Positions 36,934 through 44,493 of a DNA stretch of 64,000 nt are shown piece after piece. The notes below the pieces were generated by a model. That model was not told the DNA's origin. It ran no database searches and was given only the letters and a program-made list of their open reading frames with translations. The DNA is from Tsukamurella pseudospumae. GTDB lineage: Bacteria > Actinomycetota > Actinomycetes > Mycobacteriales > Mycobacteriaceae. Within the stretch, counting starts at the first letter, position 1, and every line of letters begins with the position of its first letter. The stretch covers positions 1 through 64,000 of the forward strand of contig NZ_LSRE01000006.1 in the NCBI RefSeq assembly GCF_001575205.1, read 5' to 3'. A program made the position numbers and the translations under genes.

Positions 36934-36983
36934 GGCGTCTCTGATTCGGGGCTCGGCCGGGCTTTCCGACGGTGGCCCGGGCC

Positions 36984-36989
36984 TACGGT
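36984..36989 (+). promoter_or_regulatory. -10 box of the comEA operon (leaderless)
   Basis: TACGGT ends 7 nt before the comEA ATG at 36997, with no ribosome-binding site. Confidence 0.5.
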
Positions 36990-36996
36990 TCGTCGC

Positions 36997-37902
36997 ATGA
37001 ACGGCGAACGAGAGGCGGCGCCCGAAGCCGGCGCGGCCGACGAGCAGATCTTCGCGCGACCGGCGTGGTTGGAGGAGTTCGGGAGCGGCGCTGAGCGGGC
37101 GCCCGCCGAACGCTCCGACTCGGCCGCACCGGGTCGGGGTGTTCGGCTGGAGGACGACGACTTCTGGGACCAGGAGCCGACGGGGTGGCGTGCCACGGTC
37201 GATCGGGTGCGGACCACGCCGCGCGCGGCGATCGCGCTGATCGTCGTCGGGGTGATCGCCGCTGTCGTGGCTGCGGTTGCGGTGTTCGGAACGTCCGACG
37301 GAAGCGGCTCAGGTCCCTATCCGGTGGTGAACTTCGCCGGGGCATCGTCGAGTCCCTCCGCAGGCGGAGCGGATGCCACTGCGTCCGTGGCGGTTCGCCC
37401 CTCCGGCGCCGCACCGTCGGAGTTGGTGGTCGCGGTCGTCGGGCTGGTCCGAGCCCCGGGGCTGCACCGGTTGCGGCCGGGCGCGCGCGTGGCGGACGCC
37501 CTCACCGCGGCCCGGGGTGCCCTCGGTGGTGCCGACACCGCGAGCCTGAACCTGGCGCAGCCGTTGCGCGACGGCGATCAGGTGGTCGTCGGCGTCGTGG
37601 ACCCGAAGTCCGGTGTGAAGCTCCGCAGTTCGGTGGTGTCGGGCGCTGGGCCCGGTGCGCAGGGTGCGGCGCCGGCGGGGGCTGGATCGGGCGCGCCGGC
37701 CGGGGTGACCGGCACCGTGAACATCAATACGGCAGGTGCCGCCGAGCTCGACAAGCTACCCGGTGTGGGAGCCGCGACGGCCTCGGCGATCATCGCGTAC
37801 CGGGACAAGAACGGGCCCTTCCGTTCTGTCGACGACCTGGCGAAGGTGAGTGGGATCGGGACCGCGAAGCTCGCGAAGATCAAGCCGATGGCCACGGTGT
37901 GA
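36997..37902 (+). CDS. comEA: ComEA-like helix-hairpin-helix DNA-binding protein
   Basis: The 301-residue protein has an acidic cytoplasmic N terminus, one transmembrane segment at about 77-98, a SLBB domain (VVAVVGLVRAPGLHRLRPGARVADAL), a Gly/Ala-rich linker, and a C-terminal double HhH (VNINTAGAAELDKLPGVGAATASAI, SVDDLAKVSGIGTAKLAKI). ComEA binds incoming DNA at the outer face of the membrane. It is coupled to comEC by a GTGA overlap. Natural transformation of this organism is not proven by these genes. Confidence 0.9.
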   Translation: MNGEREAAPEAGAADEQIFARPAWLEEFGSGAERAPAERSDSAAPGRGVRLEDDDFWDQEPTGWRATVDRVRTTPRAAIALIVVGVIAAVVAAVAVFGTSDGSGSGPYPVVNFAGASSSPSAGGADATASVAVRPSGAAPSELVVAVVGLVRAPGLHRLRPGARVADALTAARGALGGADTASLNLAQPLRDGDQVVVGVVDPKSGVKLRSSVVSGAGPGAQGAAPAGAGSGAPAGVTGTVNINTAGAAELDKLPGVGAATASAIIAYRDKNGPFRSVDDLAKVSGIGTAKLAKIKPMATV

Positions 37903-39488
37903 GCGATGCGCGAGCAGTGGACCTGCGGCTTCTCCCGGCGGCGATCGTCTGCTGGGTCGCGGCGATCATCGCGCTGGTGTCGGCGGTGGCCGCGTGGTGG
38001 GTCGCGGGCGTCCTGGTGGCGGCCGCCGGGCTGGCGGCGCTCGTGCGCGGGCGCGCCGGTCGGCCCGCGGTACGGTCCCTCGCCCTCGTGGTCGTCGCGG
38101 CGGCGGGCCTCGGCGCCGGGGTGGCCGCGTCGGTAGCCTTCCGGGTGCACGACCGGGAGCGGGCGTCGATCGTGGATTTCGACGGCGCGGGCTCCGTGCA
38201 GGTCGTGCTGGAGGTCGACGAGTGGCCGCGGCAGCGATCGGGCGATCCCGGCGGGCATCTCGACGCGTCGCGCGTGCTGGTGCCGGGCACCGTCGAGGCG
38301 GTGCGGACCTCCCATGACACGCGCGCCGCGCGGGGCGGGATCCTGCTGCTGGGAGCGGGATTCGACCTCGGCGCCCTGGTGCCGGGGGAGCGGATCGCGA
38401 TCCGGGCTACGGTGCTGCGCAGTACCCGGCCGGGTCTCGTCGCGGCCGTGCTGGTCGGGTCGGGGCAGCCGACGGTGCTCGGCCGGGCCCCGCCCTACTT
38501 CCGCGCGGCCGCGGCGGTGCGGCGGGCGCTGTCGGCGGTCGCGGCGGAGGCGTTGCCGACGGATGCCGCGGGCCTGCTGCCGGCGTTGGTCCTCGGCGAC
38601 GAGTCGGCGACCCTGCCGACGGTGCGCGGCGACTTCCAGGACTCCGGGCTCACCCACCTGACGGCCGTCAGCGGCGCCAACTTCGCGATTCTTGCGCTGT
38701 GCGTCCTGGGTGCGTGCGCCGCAGCCGGCCTTCCGTTGCCAGCGCGTGCCGCGCTGACCGCTGCCGCCATGGTCGCCTTCGTGGGACTGGTGGGCCCGAC
38801 GGGGTCGGTGGTGCGGGCCGCGGTGATGGGGCTGGTCGGCGTCGCGGCACTGGCGCTGCGGCGCGGGCGGCAGCCGCTGGTCGCGCTGTTCGCCGCGGTC
38901 GTGGTGCTCATGCTGATCCGGCCGGTGCTGGCCCGCGACATCGGCTTCGCCCTGTCGGTGGCCGCGACCGCCGGTCTCGTGCTGTGGTCGCCGGTACTGC
39001 GCGATCGGCTGGTGGCGGCGCGCGTGCCGGACACGCTCGCGAGCCTGCTCGCGGTGACGGTCGTGGCCCAGGTGGTGACGCTGCCCTTGCTCATCGCGTT
39101 CTCAGGTCGGGTACCGCTCGGCGGGCTGGTCGCGAACCTGCTGGCCGGCCCCGCGATCCCGATCGTCACGGTGGTGGGCACGCTGGCCGCGGTGGCGGCC
39201 CCGGTGGTCCCACCGATCGCCGAGGTAGCGGTACGGGCGACGGGTCCCGAGCTGTGGTGGGTGATCACCGTGGCGCGGTGGTGCGCCCGGATCGGGGTGA
39301 TCGAGGTGCCCGGCGGCGCCACCGCGGGTGTTCTGCTCGTCGCGGCGTGCGTGATCGTCGGTGGGGTCTGGAAGTATGGGAGCCGTGGTGGACAGCGCGC
39401 GCGTACACGTGGTGGTGGGGACCGAGGGCCTCCTGGTGGAGCGGGCGGTCGCCGCGATCGTCGACGCGGCGCGCGCGAGTGCGGGTGA
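37899..39488 (+). CDS. comEC: ComEC/Rec2-type DNA channel protein without beta-lactamase domain
   Basis: The 529-residue polytopic membrane protein has several N-terminal helices, an OB-like periplasmic part (about residues 85-195), then the ComEC competence core LPALVLGDESATLP, FQDSGLTHLTAVSGANFAIL, VGPTGSVVRAAVMG, and more helices. The C-terminal metallo-beta-lactamase domain of long ComEC proteins is absent, as in mycobacterial Rv2414c. The last ~37 residues are Arg/Gly-rich and overlap holA by 113 nt in another frame. It would form the inner-membrane DNA uptake channel. Confidence 0.88.
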   Translation: MSDARAVDLRLLPAAIVCWVAAIIALVSAVAAWWVAGVLVAAAGLAALVRGRAGRPAVRSLALVVVAAAGLGAGVAASVAFRVHDRERASIVDFDGAGSVQVVLEVDEWPRQRSGDPGGHLDASRVLVPGTVEAVRTSHDTRAARGGILLLGAGFDLGALVPGERIAIRATVLRSTRPGLVAAVLVGSGQPTVLGRAPPYFRAAAAVRRALSAVAAEALPTDAAGLLPALVLGDESATLPTVRGDFQDSGLTHLTAVSGANFAILALCVLGACAAAGLPLPARAALTAAAMVAFVGLVGPTGSVVRAAVMGLVGVAALALRRGRQPLVALFAAVVVLMLIRPVLARDIGFALSVAATAGLVLWSPVLRDRLVAARVPDTLASLLAVTVVAQVVTLPLLIAFSGRVPLGGLVANLLAGPAIPIVTVVGTLAAVAAPVVPPIAEVAVRATGPELWWVITVARWCARIGVIEVPGGATAGVLLVAACVIVGGVWKYGSRGGQRARTRGGGDRGPPGGAGGRRDRRRGARECG

Positions 39489-40377
39489 CGGCGGCATGGG
39501 GCTGCCGGGCGGCGCCGGTGACGCGGTCCCGGTCACGCGCATCCGGGCGGGCGATGTCGACCAGTCCGAGCTGGTGGAGCTGCTGAGCCCGTCGCTGTTC
39601 GCGGAGGAGCGCATCGTCGTCCTCGAGTCCGCGGCCGAGGCGGGCAAGGCCCCCGTCGATCTCATCGTGGAGGCGGCGCAGAACCCGCCGGACGGGATCA
39701 CCCTGGTCATCGAGCACAGCGGCGGCGGCCGCGCGAAGTCGATGGTGGCGGCCCTGAAGAAGGCCGGAGCCGAGATCGTCGAGGTTCCCACGATCACCTC
39801 CGCCCGCGATCGCGCTGACTTCGCCAAGTCGGAGTTCCGCGCCCGCAAGGTCCGAGTGTCGGACGAACTGGTCGACCTGCTCGTGGATTCCGTGGGCAAG
39901 GACCTGCGCGAGCTCGCGGCGGCCATCGCTCAACTGGTGGCGGACACGGGCGGCCGGGTCGACCTCGCGGCCGTACACCGCTACTACGCGGGGCGCGCAG
40001 AGGTCACCGGCTTCGAGATCGCCGACAAGGCGGTCGCCGGACAGGTCGCGGCCGCGCTCGAGGCGTTGCGCTGGGCCCAGCACCGCGGAACCCCGCACGT
40101 GCTCATCGCCGACGCGCTGGCCGACGCGGTGCACTCGGTGGCGCGGATCCGCGGGCTCGGCCGCACTCCGGACCAGTACCGCGACGCGGGGGAGCTGGGG
40201 ATGGCGCCGTGGAAGGTGAAGAAGATGACGCAGGTCGCCCGGCGCTGGCGTGCGGAGAACGTGGCGAGCGCGCTGCAGGCCGTCGCGGCGGCGAACGCCG
40301 ACGTCAAGGGCCAGGCCGCCGATCCGGACTACGCGCTGGAGATCGCCGTCCGCAAGGTCGCAACGCTCGCGAGCTGA
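39376..40377 (+). CDS. holA: DNA polymerase III delta subunit
   Basis: The 333-residue clamp-loader subunit opens the sliding clamp. It begins VVDSARVHVVVGTEGLLVERAVAAIV, with LLSPSLFAEERIVVLES, FAKSEFRARKVRVSDELVDLLVDSVGKDLRELA (the HolA lid/AAA region), and LGMAPWKVKKMTQVARRW near the C terminus. The ATG at 39376 is chosen; GTG codons at 39361, 39385 and 39388 are in-frame alternatives, and the last two would shorten the overlap with comEC only slightly. comEA-comEC-holA-rpsT is a conserved order. Confidence 0.92.
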   Translation: MGAVVDSARVHVVVGTEGLLVERAVAAIVDAARASAGDGGMGLPGGAGDAVPVTRIRAGDVDQSELVELLSPSLFAEERIVVLESAAEAGKAPVDLIVEAAQNPPDGITLVIEHSGGGRAKSMVAALKKAGAEIVEVPTITSARDRADFAKSEFRARKVRVSDELVDLLVDSVGKDLRELAAAIAQLVADTGGRVDLAAVHRYYAGRAEVTGFEIADKAVAGQVAAALEALRWAQHRGTPHVLIADALADAVHSVARIRGLGRTPDQYRDAGELGMAPWKVKKMTQVARRWRAENVASALQAVAAANADVKGQAADPDYALEIAVRKVATLAS

Positions 40378-40466
40378 GCGGCCGCACGGCGCGGGGGAAT
40401 CGCACGGCGCGGGGATCGAACCGTCGAACCGGCTCCGGCTCCGGTTCCTGATCCGGATACGCGAAA

Positions 40467-40518
40467 ACCGCGCCGTACCGTTCCGGCCCGCGTGGTGCCG
40501 GTGGTGGTGCGGCGCGGT
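40467..40518 (-). terminator. Probable rpsT terminator
   Basis: ACCGCGCCG (40467-40475) and CGGCGCGGT (40510-40518) are perfect arms. On the minus strand the hairpin lies downstream of the rpsT stop and is followed by TTTT (complement of 40464-40467). The loop is long (34 nt) and partly self-complementary. Confidence 0.5.
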
Positions 40519-40540
40519 GATACGCGCGTCTAGCGGAAGA

Positions 40541-40801
40541 TCAGAGCTTGTTGAGAGCCAGCGACAGGGCCGACTTCTTGTTGGCGGCCTGGTTGGCGTG
40601 GATGACGCCGGCGCTGGCGGCCTTGTCGAGCTGACGGCTGGTGCTGACGAGGAGCTCACCGGCCTTGGCCTTGTCCCCGGCCTCGACGGCCTCGCGGAAG
40701 TGGCGGATGGCGGTACGCAGCGACGACTTCGCCGACTGGTTGCGCAGGCGGTTGCGCTCGTTGGTCTTGATCCGCTTGATCTGGGACTTGATGTTGGCCA
40801 C
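40541..40801 (-). CDS. rpsT: 30S ribosomal protein S20
   Basis: This is an 86-residue basic helical protein of the small subunit: [34 protein letters not shown], then [21 protein letters not shown]. These are the standard S20 start and end motifs. The start codon is GTG (40801). It is transcribed opposite to holA and the ATP-grasp cassette. The predicted sigma-A-like promoter gives a ~45-50-nt leader. Confidence 0.97.
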   Translation of the reverse strand: MANIKSQIKRIKTNERNRLRNQSAKSSLRTAIRHFREAVEAGDKAKAGELLVSTSRQLDKAASAGVIHANQAANKKSALSLALNKL

Positions 40802-40855
40802 GCGTTCAAACTCTCTTGTCTCGAAAGGGCAGCCGGTGATGACTGCCGACGTACC

Positions 40856-40884
40856 AGGTTACCAGCGGCCCGGATACAACCCAA
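40856..40884 (-). promoter_or_regulatory. Sigma-A-like promoter of rpsT
   Basis: On the minus strand TTGGGT (40884-40879) and TAACCT (40861-40856) are 17 bp apart. The predicted start lies about 45-50 nt upstream of the GTG. Confidence 0.45.
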
Positions 40885-40982
40885 ATCGCGGCACCGGCCT
40901 GCGGAACGGCGTCCGACGCCCAGCTTGCCACGCCGTGAACGAGACCGCTGCCGAAACGGCTCGGGTGCGGCACGATGGCCGA

Positions 40983-42671
40983 GTGACCCCGCAGAAACAG
41001 GCCAAGGCCGGCACCTCGGGACGCACGTCGGCGTCCGCGACCCGGAAGCCTGCCGCCGTCCCACGACTGTCCGATGACGCGCCGCTGTTCGCGGGCTACG
41101 ACGAGGCACCGTCGTTCCAGCGGGCGTTCGACGAGATGTTCGCCGACGACGGCACCGTCCGGACGCCCTACAAACGGATCTTCGGCGCTCTCGCGTCGGC
41201 GGACGAGTCGGACCTGGCGGCCCGCGTGGACGCGCTCGGTGCGGCGTTCATCGACCAGGGCATCACCTTCTCCCTCGAGGGTCGCGAGCGGCCCTTCCCG
41301 CTGGACCTCGTGCCGCGCGTGATCGCCGCCGCCGAGTGGAACCGGTTGGAGAAGGGGATCAAGCAGCGGGTGCAGGCGCTGGAGATGTTCCTCGACGACA
41401 TCTACTCCGAGCAGGAGATCCTGCGCGACGGTGTCGTCCCCAAACGGCTGGTCACCTCGTGTGCGCACTTCCACCGGCAGGCCGCCGGCATCCGCCCGCC
41501 CAACGGCGTGCGCATCCACGTCGCCGGCATCGATCTGATCCGCGATGCCGAAGGAACCTTCCGCGTGCTCGAGGACAACCTGCGGTCCCCGTCGGGCGTG
41601 AGCTACGTGATGGAGAACCGCCGGACGATGGCGCAGGTCTTCCCGGACCTGTTCCAGCGCCACCGCGTGCGCGCCGTCGCGGACTACAGCTCGCACCTGC
41701 TGCGCGCCCTCCGGCGGAGCGCCGCGTCGAACGAGGCCGACCCGACCGTGGTGGTCCTCACGCCCGGCATGGCGAACTCCGCGTACTTCGAGCACTCCCT
41801 GCTCGCCCGGCAGATGGGCGTCGAGCTGGTCGAGGGCCGCGACCTGTTCTGTCGCGACAACGTGGTCTACATGCGCACGACGAGCGGCGAGCAGCAGGTG
41901 GACGTGATCTACCGCCGCATCGACGACGAGTTCCTCGACCCGATGCAGTTCCTCCCCAACTCGGTGCTGGGTGTGGCCGGCCTGCTCAACGCGGCGCGCG
42001 CCGGCAACGTGGTGATCAGTTCCGCCGTGGGCAACGGCGTGGCCGATGACAAGCTGACCTACACCTACGTGCCCGACATCATCGACTACTACCTCGGCGA
42101 GAAGCCGATGCTGCTGAACGTGGACACGCTGCGCTGCTGGCTCGACGAGGAGCGCGAGGAGGTGCTGGACCGCATCGACGAGCTGGTGATCAAGCCCGTC
42201 GAGGGCTCGGGCGGTTACGGCATCGTCTTCGGGCCGGACGCGAGCGAGAAGGAGCTCGCGACGATCCGCCGCAAGGTCATGAGCGACCCTCGCGGCTGGA
42301 TCGCGCAGCCGGTGGTGCAGCTCTCGACGGTGCCGACGAAGATCGGCGAGCAGGCCCGCCCACGGCACGTGGATCTGCGGCCGTTCGCCGTCAACGACGG
42401 TGACGACGTGTGGGTGCTGCCCGGCGGCCTGACGCGCGTCGCTCTTCCGGAGGGCTCCCTCGTGGTGAACTCGAGCCAGGGCGGAGGATCGAAGGACACC
42501 TGGGTGCTCGCAGCCAGGTCGTCGGCCGCGGAGGCGGAACTCGAAGGCGTGGAAGTGGTTCCGAGCCGCGACCTCGCCGAGCAGCAGCAGGTGGAGCTCG
42601 GCCCCGAGCTCAGCTCGCAGGACCAACAACAGCAGCAGGCTCGAGAGGAGGTCCGTGATGCTCGCCCGTAA
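40983..42671 (+). CDS. Circularly permuted ATP-grasp type 2 protein
   Basis: This 562-residue protein belongs to the permuted ATP-grasp (DUF404/407) family: DEMFADDGTVRTPYKRIF, RVIAAAEWNRLEKGIKQRVQALEMFL, IDLIRDAEGTFRVLEDNLRSPSGVSYVMENR, VIKPVEGSGGYGIVFGP and RHVDLRPFAVND. The Glu/Asn/Lys/Arg residues of an ATP-Mg site are visible, so it is probably an active carboxylate-amine ligase of unknown substrate. The C-terminal tail is Gln-rich (SSQDQQQQQAREE). The GTG at 40983 gives the family length; an in-frame ATG about 140 nt upstream is possible. First gene of a three-gene cassette. Confidence 0.85.
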   Translation: MTPQKQAKAGTSGRTSASATRKPAAVPRLSDDAPLFAGYDEAPSFQRAFDEMFADDGTVRTPYKRIFGALASADESDLAARVDALGAAFIDQGITFSLEGRERPFPLDLVPRVIAAAEWNRLEKGIKQRVQALEMFLDDIYSEQEILRDGVVPKRLVTSCAHFHRQAAGIRPPNGVRIHVAGIDLIRDAEGTFRVLEDNLRSPSGVSYVMENRRTMAQVFPDLFQRHRVRAVADYSSHLLRALRRSAASNEADPTVVVLTPGMANSAYFEHSLLARQMGVELVEGRDLFCRDNVVYMRTTSGEQQVDVIYRRIDDEFLDPMQFLPNSVLGVAGLLNAARAGNVVISSAVGNGVADDKLTYTYVPDIIDYYLGEKPMLLNVDTLRCWLDEEREEVLDRIDELVIKPVEGSGGYGIVFGPDASEKELATIRRKVMSDPRGWIAQPVVQLSTVPTKIGEQARPRHVDLRPFAVNDGDDVWVLPGGLTRVALPEGSLVVNSSQGGGSKDTWVLAARSSAAEAELEGVEVVPSRDLAEQQQVELGPELSSQDQQQQQAREEVRDARP

Positions 42672-43641
42672 CGCGGAGGCGCTGTACTGGATCGGCCGGT
42701 ACGCCGAACGCGCCGATGACACCGCCCGCATGCTCGACGTGACCGTGCACCAGTTCCTCGAGGACGCCACGGTCGACGAGGACCGGGTCTCCCGCCAGCT
42801 CGTCCGCGTCCTCGGCATCCCCGAGCCGCCGGCCGACCAGCCGCTCGACCTGCGCTCCGTCACCGAGGTCGTCGCCTACAACCGCGACCCGGGCAGCGGT
42901 TCGATCGCCGCCACGGTCGCCTCCGCCCGCGAGAACGCCCGCGGCGCACGGGAGGTCACCAGCTCCGAGATGTGGGAGTGCCTCAACGCCACCTACAACG
43001 GTCTCGCCGAGCGGGAGCGCGCCGCCCGCCGCCTCGGCCCGCACGAGTTCCTCAACTACATCAAGAACCGCGCCGCGATGTTCGCCGGTCTCACCGACTC
43101 GACGCTCTCGCGCGACGAGGGCTACCGGTTCATGTTGCTGGGCCGCTCGATCGAGCGCATGGACATGGCCGTGCGGCTGCTGCTCTCCCGTGCCGGCGAT
43201 CGCGCGAACGCGCCCACCTGGGTCACGGTGCTCCGCGCGACGGGCGCGCACGACACCTACCTGCGCACCCACCGCGGGGTGCTCGACGCCACGCGGGTGG
43301 TCGAGTTCATCCTGGTGGACAGGCTCTTCCCGCGGTCCGTGATTCACGCGCTCACCACCGCGGAGGACTGCCTGAACGCCATCGAGGGCGGCCGCGAGGG
43401 TCGCCTCGGCACCCGCACCGAGGCGCAGCGCCTGCTGGGCCGCGCCCGGGGCGAGCTCGAGTTCCTCGCCCCCGGAGAGCTTCTCGACGACCTGCAGCGC
43501 AGGCTCCTCGCGCTGCAGGAGTTGGGGCAGGCCGCTGGCGAGGCGGTCACCGCTCGCTACTTTCACGTGACGCCCTATGTCGCCTGGACCGACGCCCGCG
43601 CCCGCGGCGACATCGACACCATCCTGGAGGGGGAGCTGTGA
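42658..43641 (+). CDS. Alpha-E domain protein
   Basis: The 327-residue all-helical protein of the alpha-E (DUF403) family begins MLARNAEALYWIGRYAERADDTARMLDV and carries MWECLNATYNG, NRAAMFAGLTDSTLSRDEGYRFMLLGRSIERMDM and HALTTAEDCLNAI. Family proteins nearly always accompany a permuted ATP-grasp protein and a transglutaminase-like protein. The ATG at 42658 has AGGAGG at 42646-42651 and overlaps the preceding gene by 14 nt; a GTG at 42655 is adjacent. Confidence 0.88.
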   Translation: MLARNAEALYWIGRYAERADDTARMLDVTVHQFLEDATVDEDRVSRQLVRVLGIPEPPADQPLDLRSVTEVVAYNRDPGSGSIAATVASARENARGAREVTSSEMWECLNATYNGLAERERAARRLGPHEFLNYIKNRAAMFAGLTDSTLSRDEGYRFMLLGRSIERMDMAVRLLLSRAGDRANAPTWVTVLRATGAHDTYLRTHRGVLDATRVVEFILVDRLFPRSVIHALTTAEDCLNAIEGGREGRLGTRTEAQRLLGRARGELEFLAPGELLDDLQRRLLALQELGQAAGEAVTARYFHVTPYVAWTDARARGDIDTILEGEL

Positions 43642-44480
43642 GCTGGCGTCTTCGAGTCGTGCACTCCACCGGTTTCGGCTACAACGCACCGGTCACCTCG
43701 TCGTACAACGAGGCCCGCCTGACCCCGCGAAGTGACCAGCGGCAGAACGTGATCCTCAACCGAGTCGAGACGGTGCCCGCCACCCGCGCGTACCGCTACA
43801 CGGACTACTGGGGCACGGCGGTGACCGCGTTCGACCTGCACGCCCCGCACACCGCGCTCGAGGTCACGGGCGCCTCCGTCGTCGAGACCGAGGCCGCCGA
43901 CGATACGGGCGAGGTGGTCGGTTGGGATGAGCTCGCGACCGATCACGTCCGGGACCGGTTCGACGAGCTGCTCAGCTACACCGACTACGTGCCCAAGCAG
44001 CGCAAACTCGCGGCGCAGGCGAAGAAGCTGGTCAAGGATCTCGAGCCCGACGAGGCCGTGCTCGCGGTGTGCCGCTGGGTGCACGAGGAGCTGGATTACG
44101 TGCCCGGTACCACCGGCGTGCACTCGTCGGCGACCGACGCCTGGGAGGAGCGCAAGGGCGTCTGCCAGGACTACGCGCACCTCACTCTGCTGCTGCTGCG
44201 CAGCGTCGGCATCCCGGGCCGGTACGTCTCCGGCTACCTGCACCCGCAGCGCAACGCGGAGGTCGGTTCGACGGTGGCGGGGGAGTCCCACGCGTGGATC
44301 GAGGCGTGGACCGGGCAGTGGCGCGGCTACGACCCGACGAACGACGTCCCGATCGGCGAGCGGCACGTCTCCGTCGGCGTCGGCCGCGATTACGCGGACG
44401 TCCCGCCCCTGCGCGGCGTGATCGCGGGCGGCGGCGCGTCGGATCTCGATGTGGTCGTGGAGATCACGCGTCTCGCATGA
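43638..44480 (+). CDS. Transglutaminase-like cysteine protease-fold protein
   Basis: The 280-residue protein has an N-terminal bacterial transglutaminase-like domain (LRVVHSTGFGYNAPVTSSYNEARLTPR) and a papain-like core with a complete triad: Cys176 in RKGVCQDYAH, His218 in ESHAWIEAW and Asp232 in GYDPTND. It could cleave or transfer amide bonds on the product of the ATP-grasp ligase. GTG start with GTGA overlap to the alpha-E gene. The cassette matches mycobacterial Rv2411c-Rv2409c. Confidence 0.9.
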   Translation: MSWRLRVVHSTGFGYNAPVTSSYNEARLTPRSDQRQNVILNRVETVPATRAYRYTDYWGTAVTAFDLHAPHTALEVTGASVVETEAADDTGEVVGWDELATDHVRDRFDELLSYTDYVPKQRKLAAQAKKLVKDLEPDEAVLAVCRWVHEELDYVPGTTGVHSSATDAWEERKGVCQDYAHLTLLLLRSVGIPGRYVSGYLHPQRNAEVGSTVAGESHAWIEAWTGQWRGYDPTNDVPIGERHVSVGVGRDYADVPPLRGVIAGGGASDLDVVVEITRLA

Positions 44481-44493
44481 GCGGCCGGCGCGC

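Noticed and set aside
36904-36935. Chromosomal origin (oriC) at the DnaA boxes
   Set aside because: Only two boxes, no AT-rich unwinding region, and no dnaA, dnaN or rpmH nearby.
40378-40540. tRNA or small RNA gene between holA and rpsT
   Set aside because: No cloverleaf or CCA-like end was found; the inverted repeat is better read as the rpsT terminator. No other gap shows a tRNA pattern.
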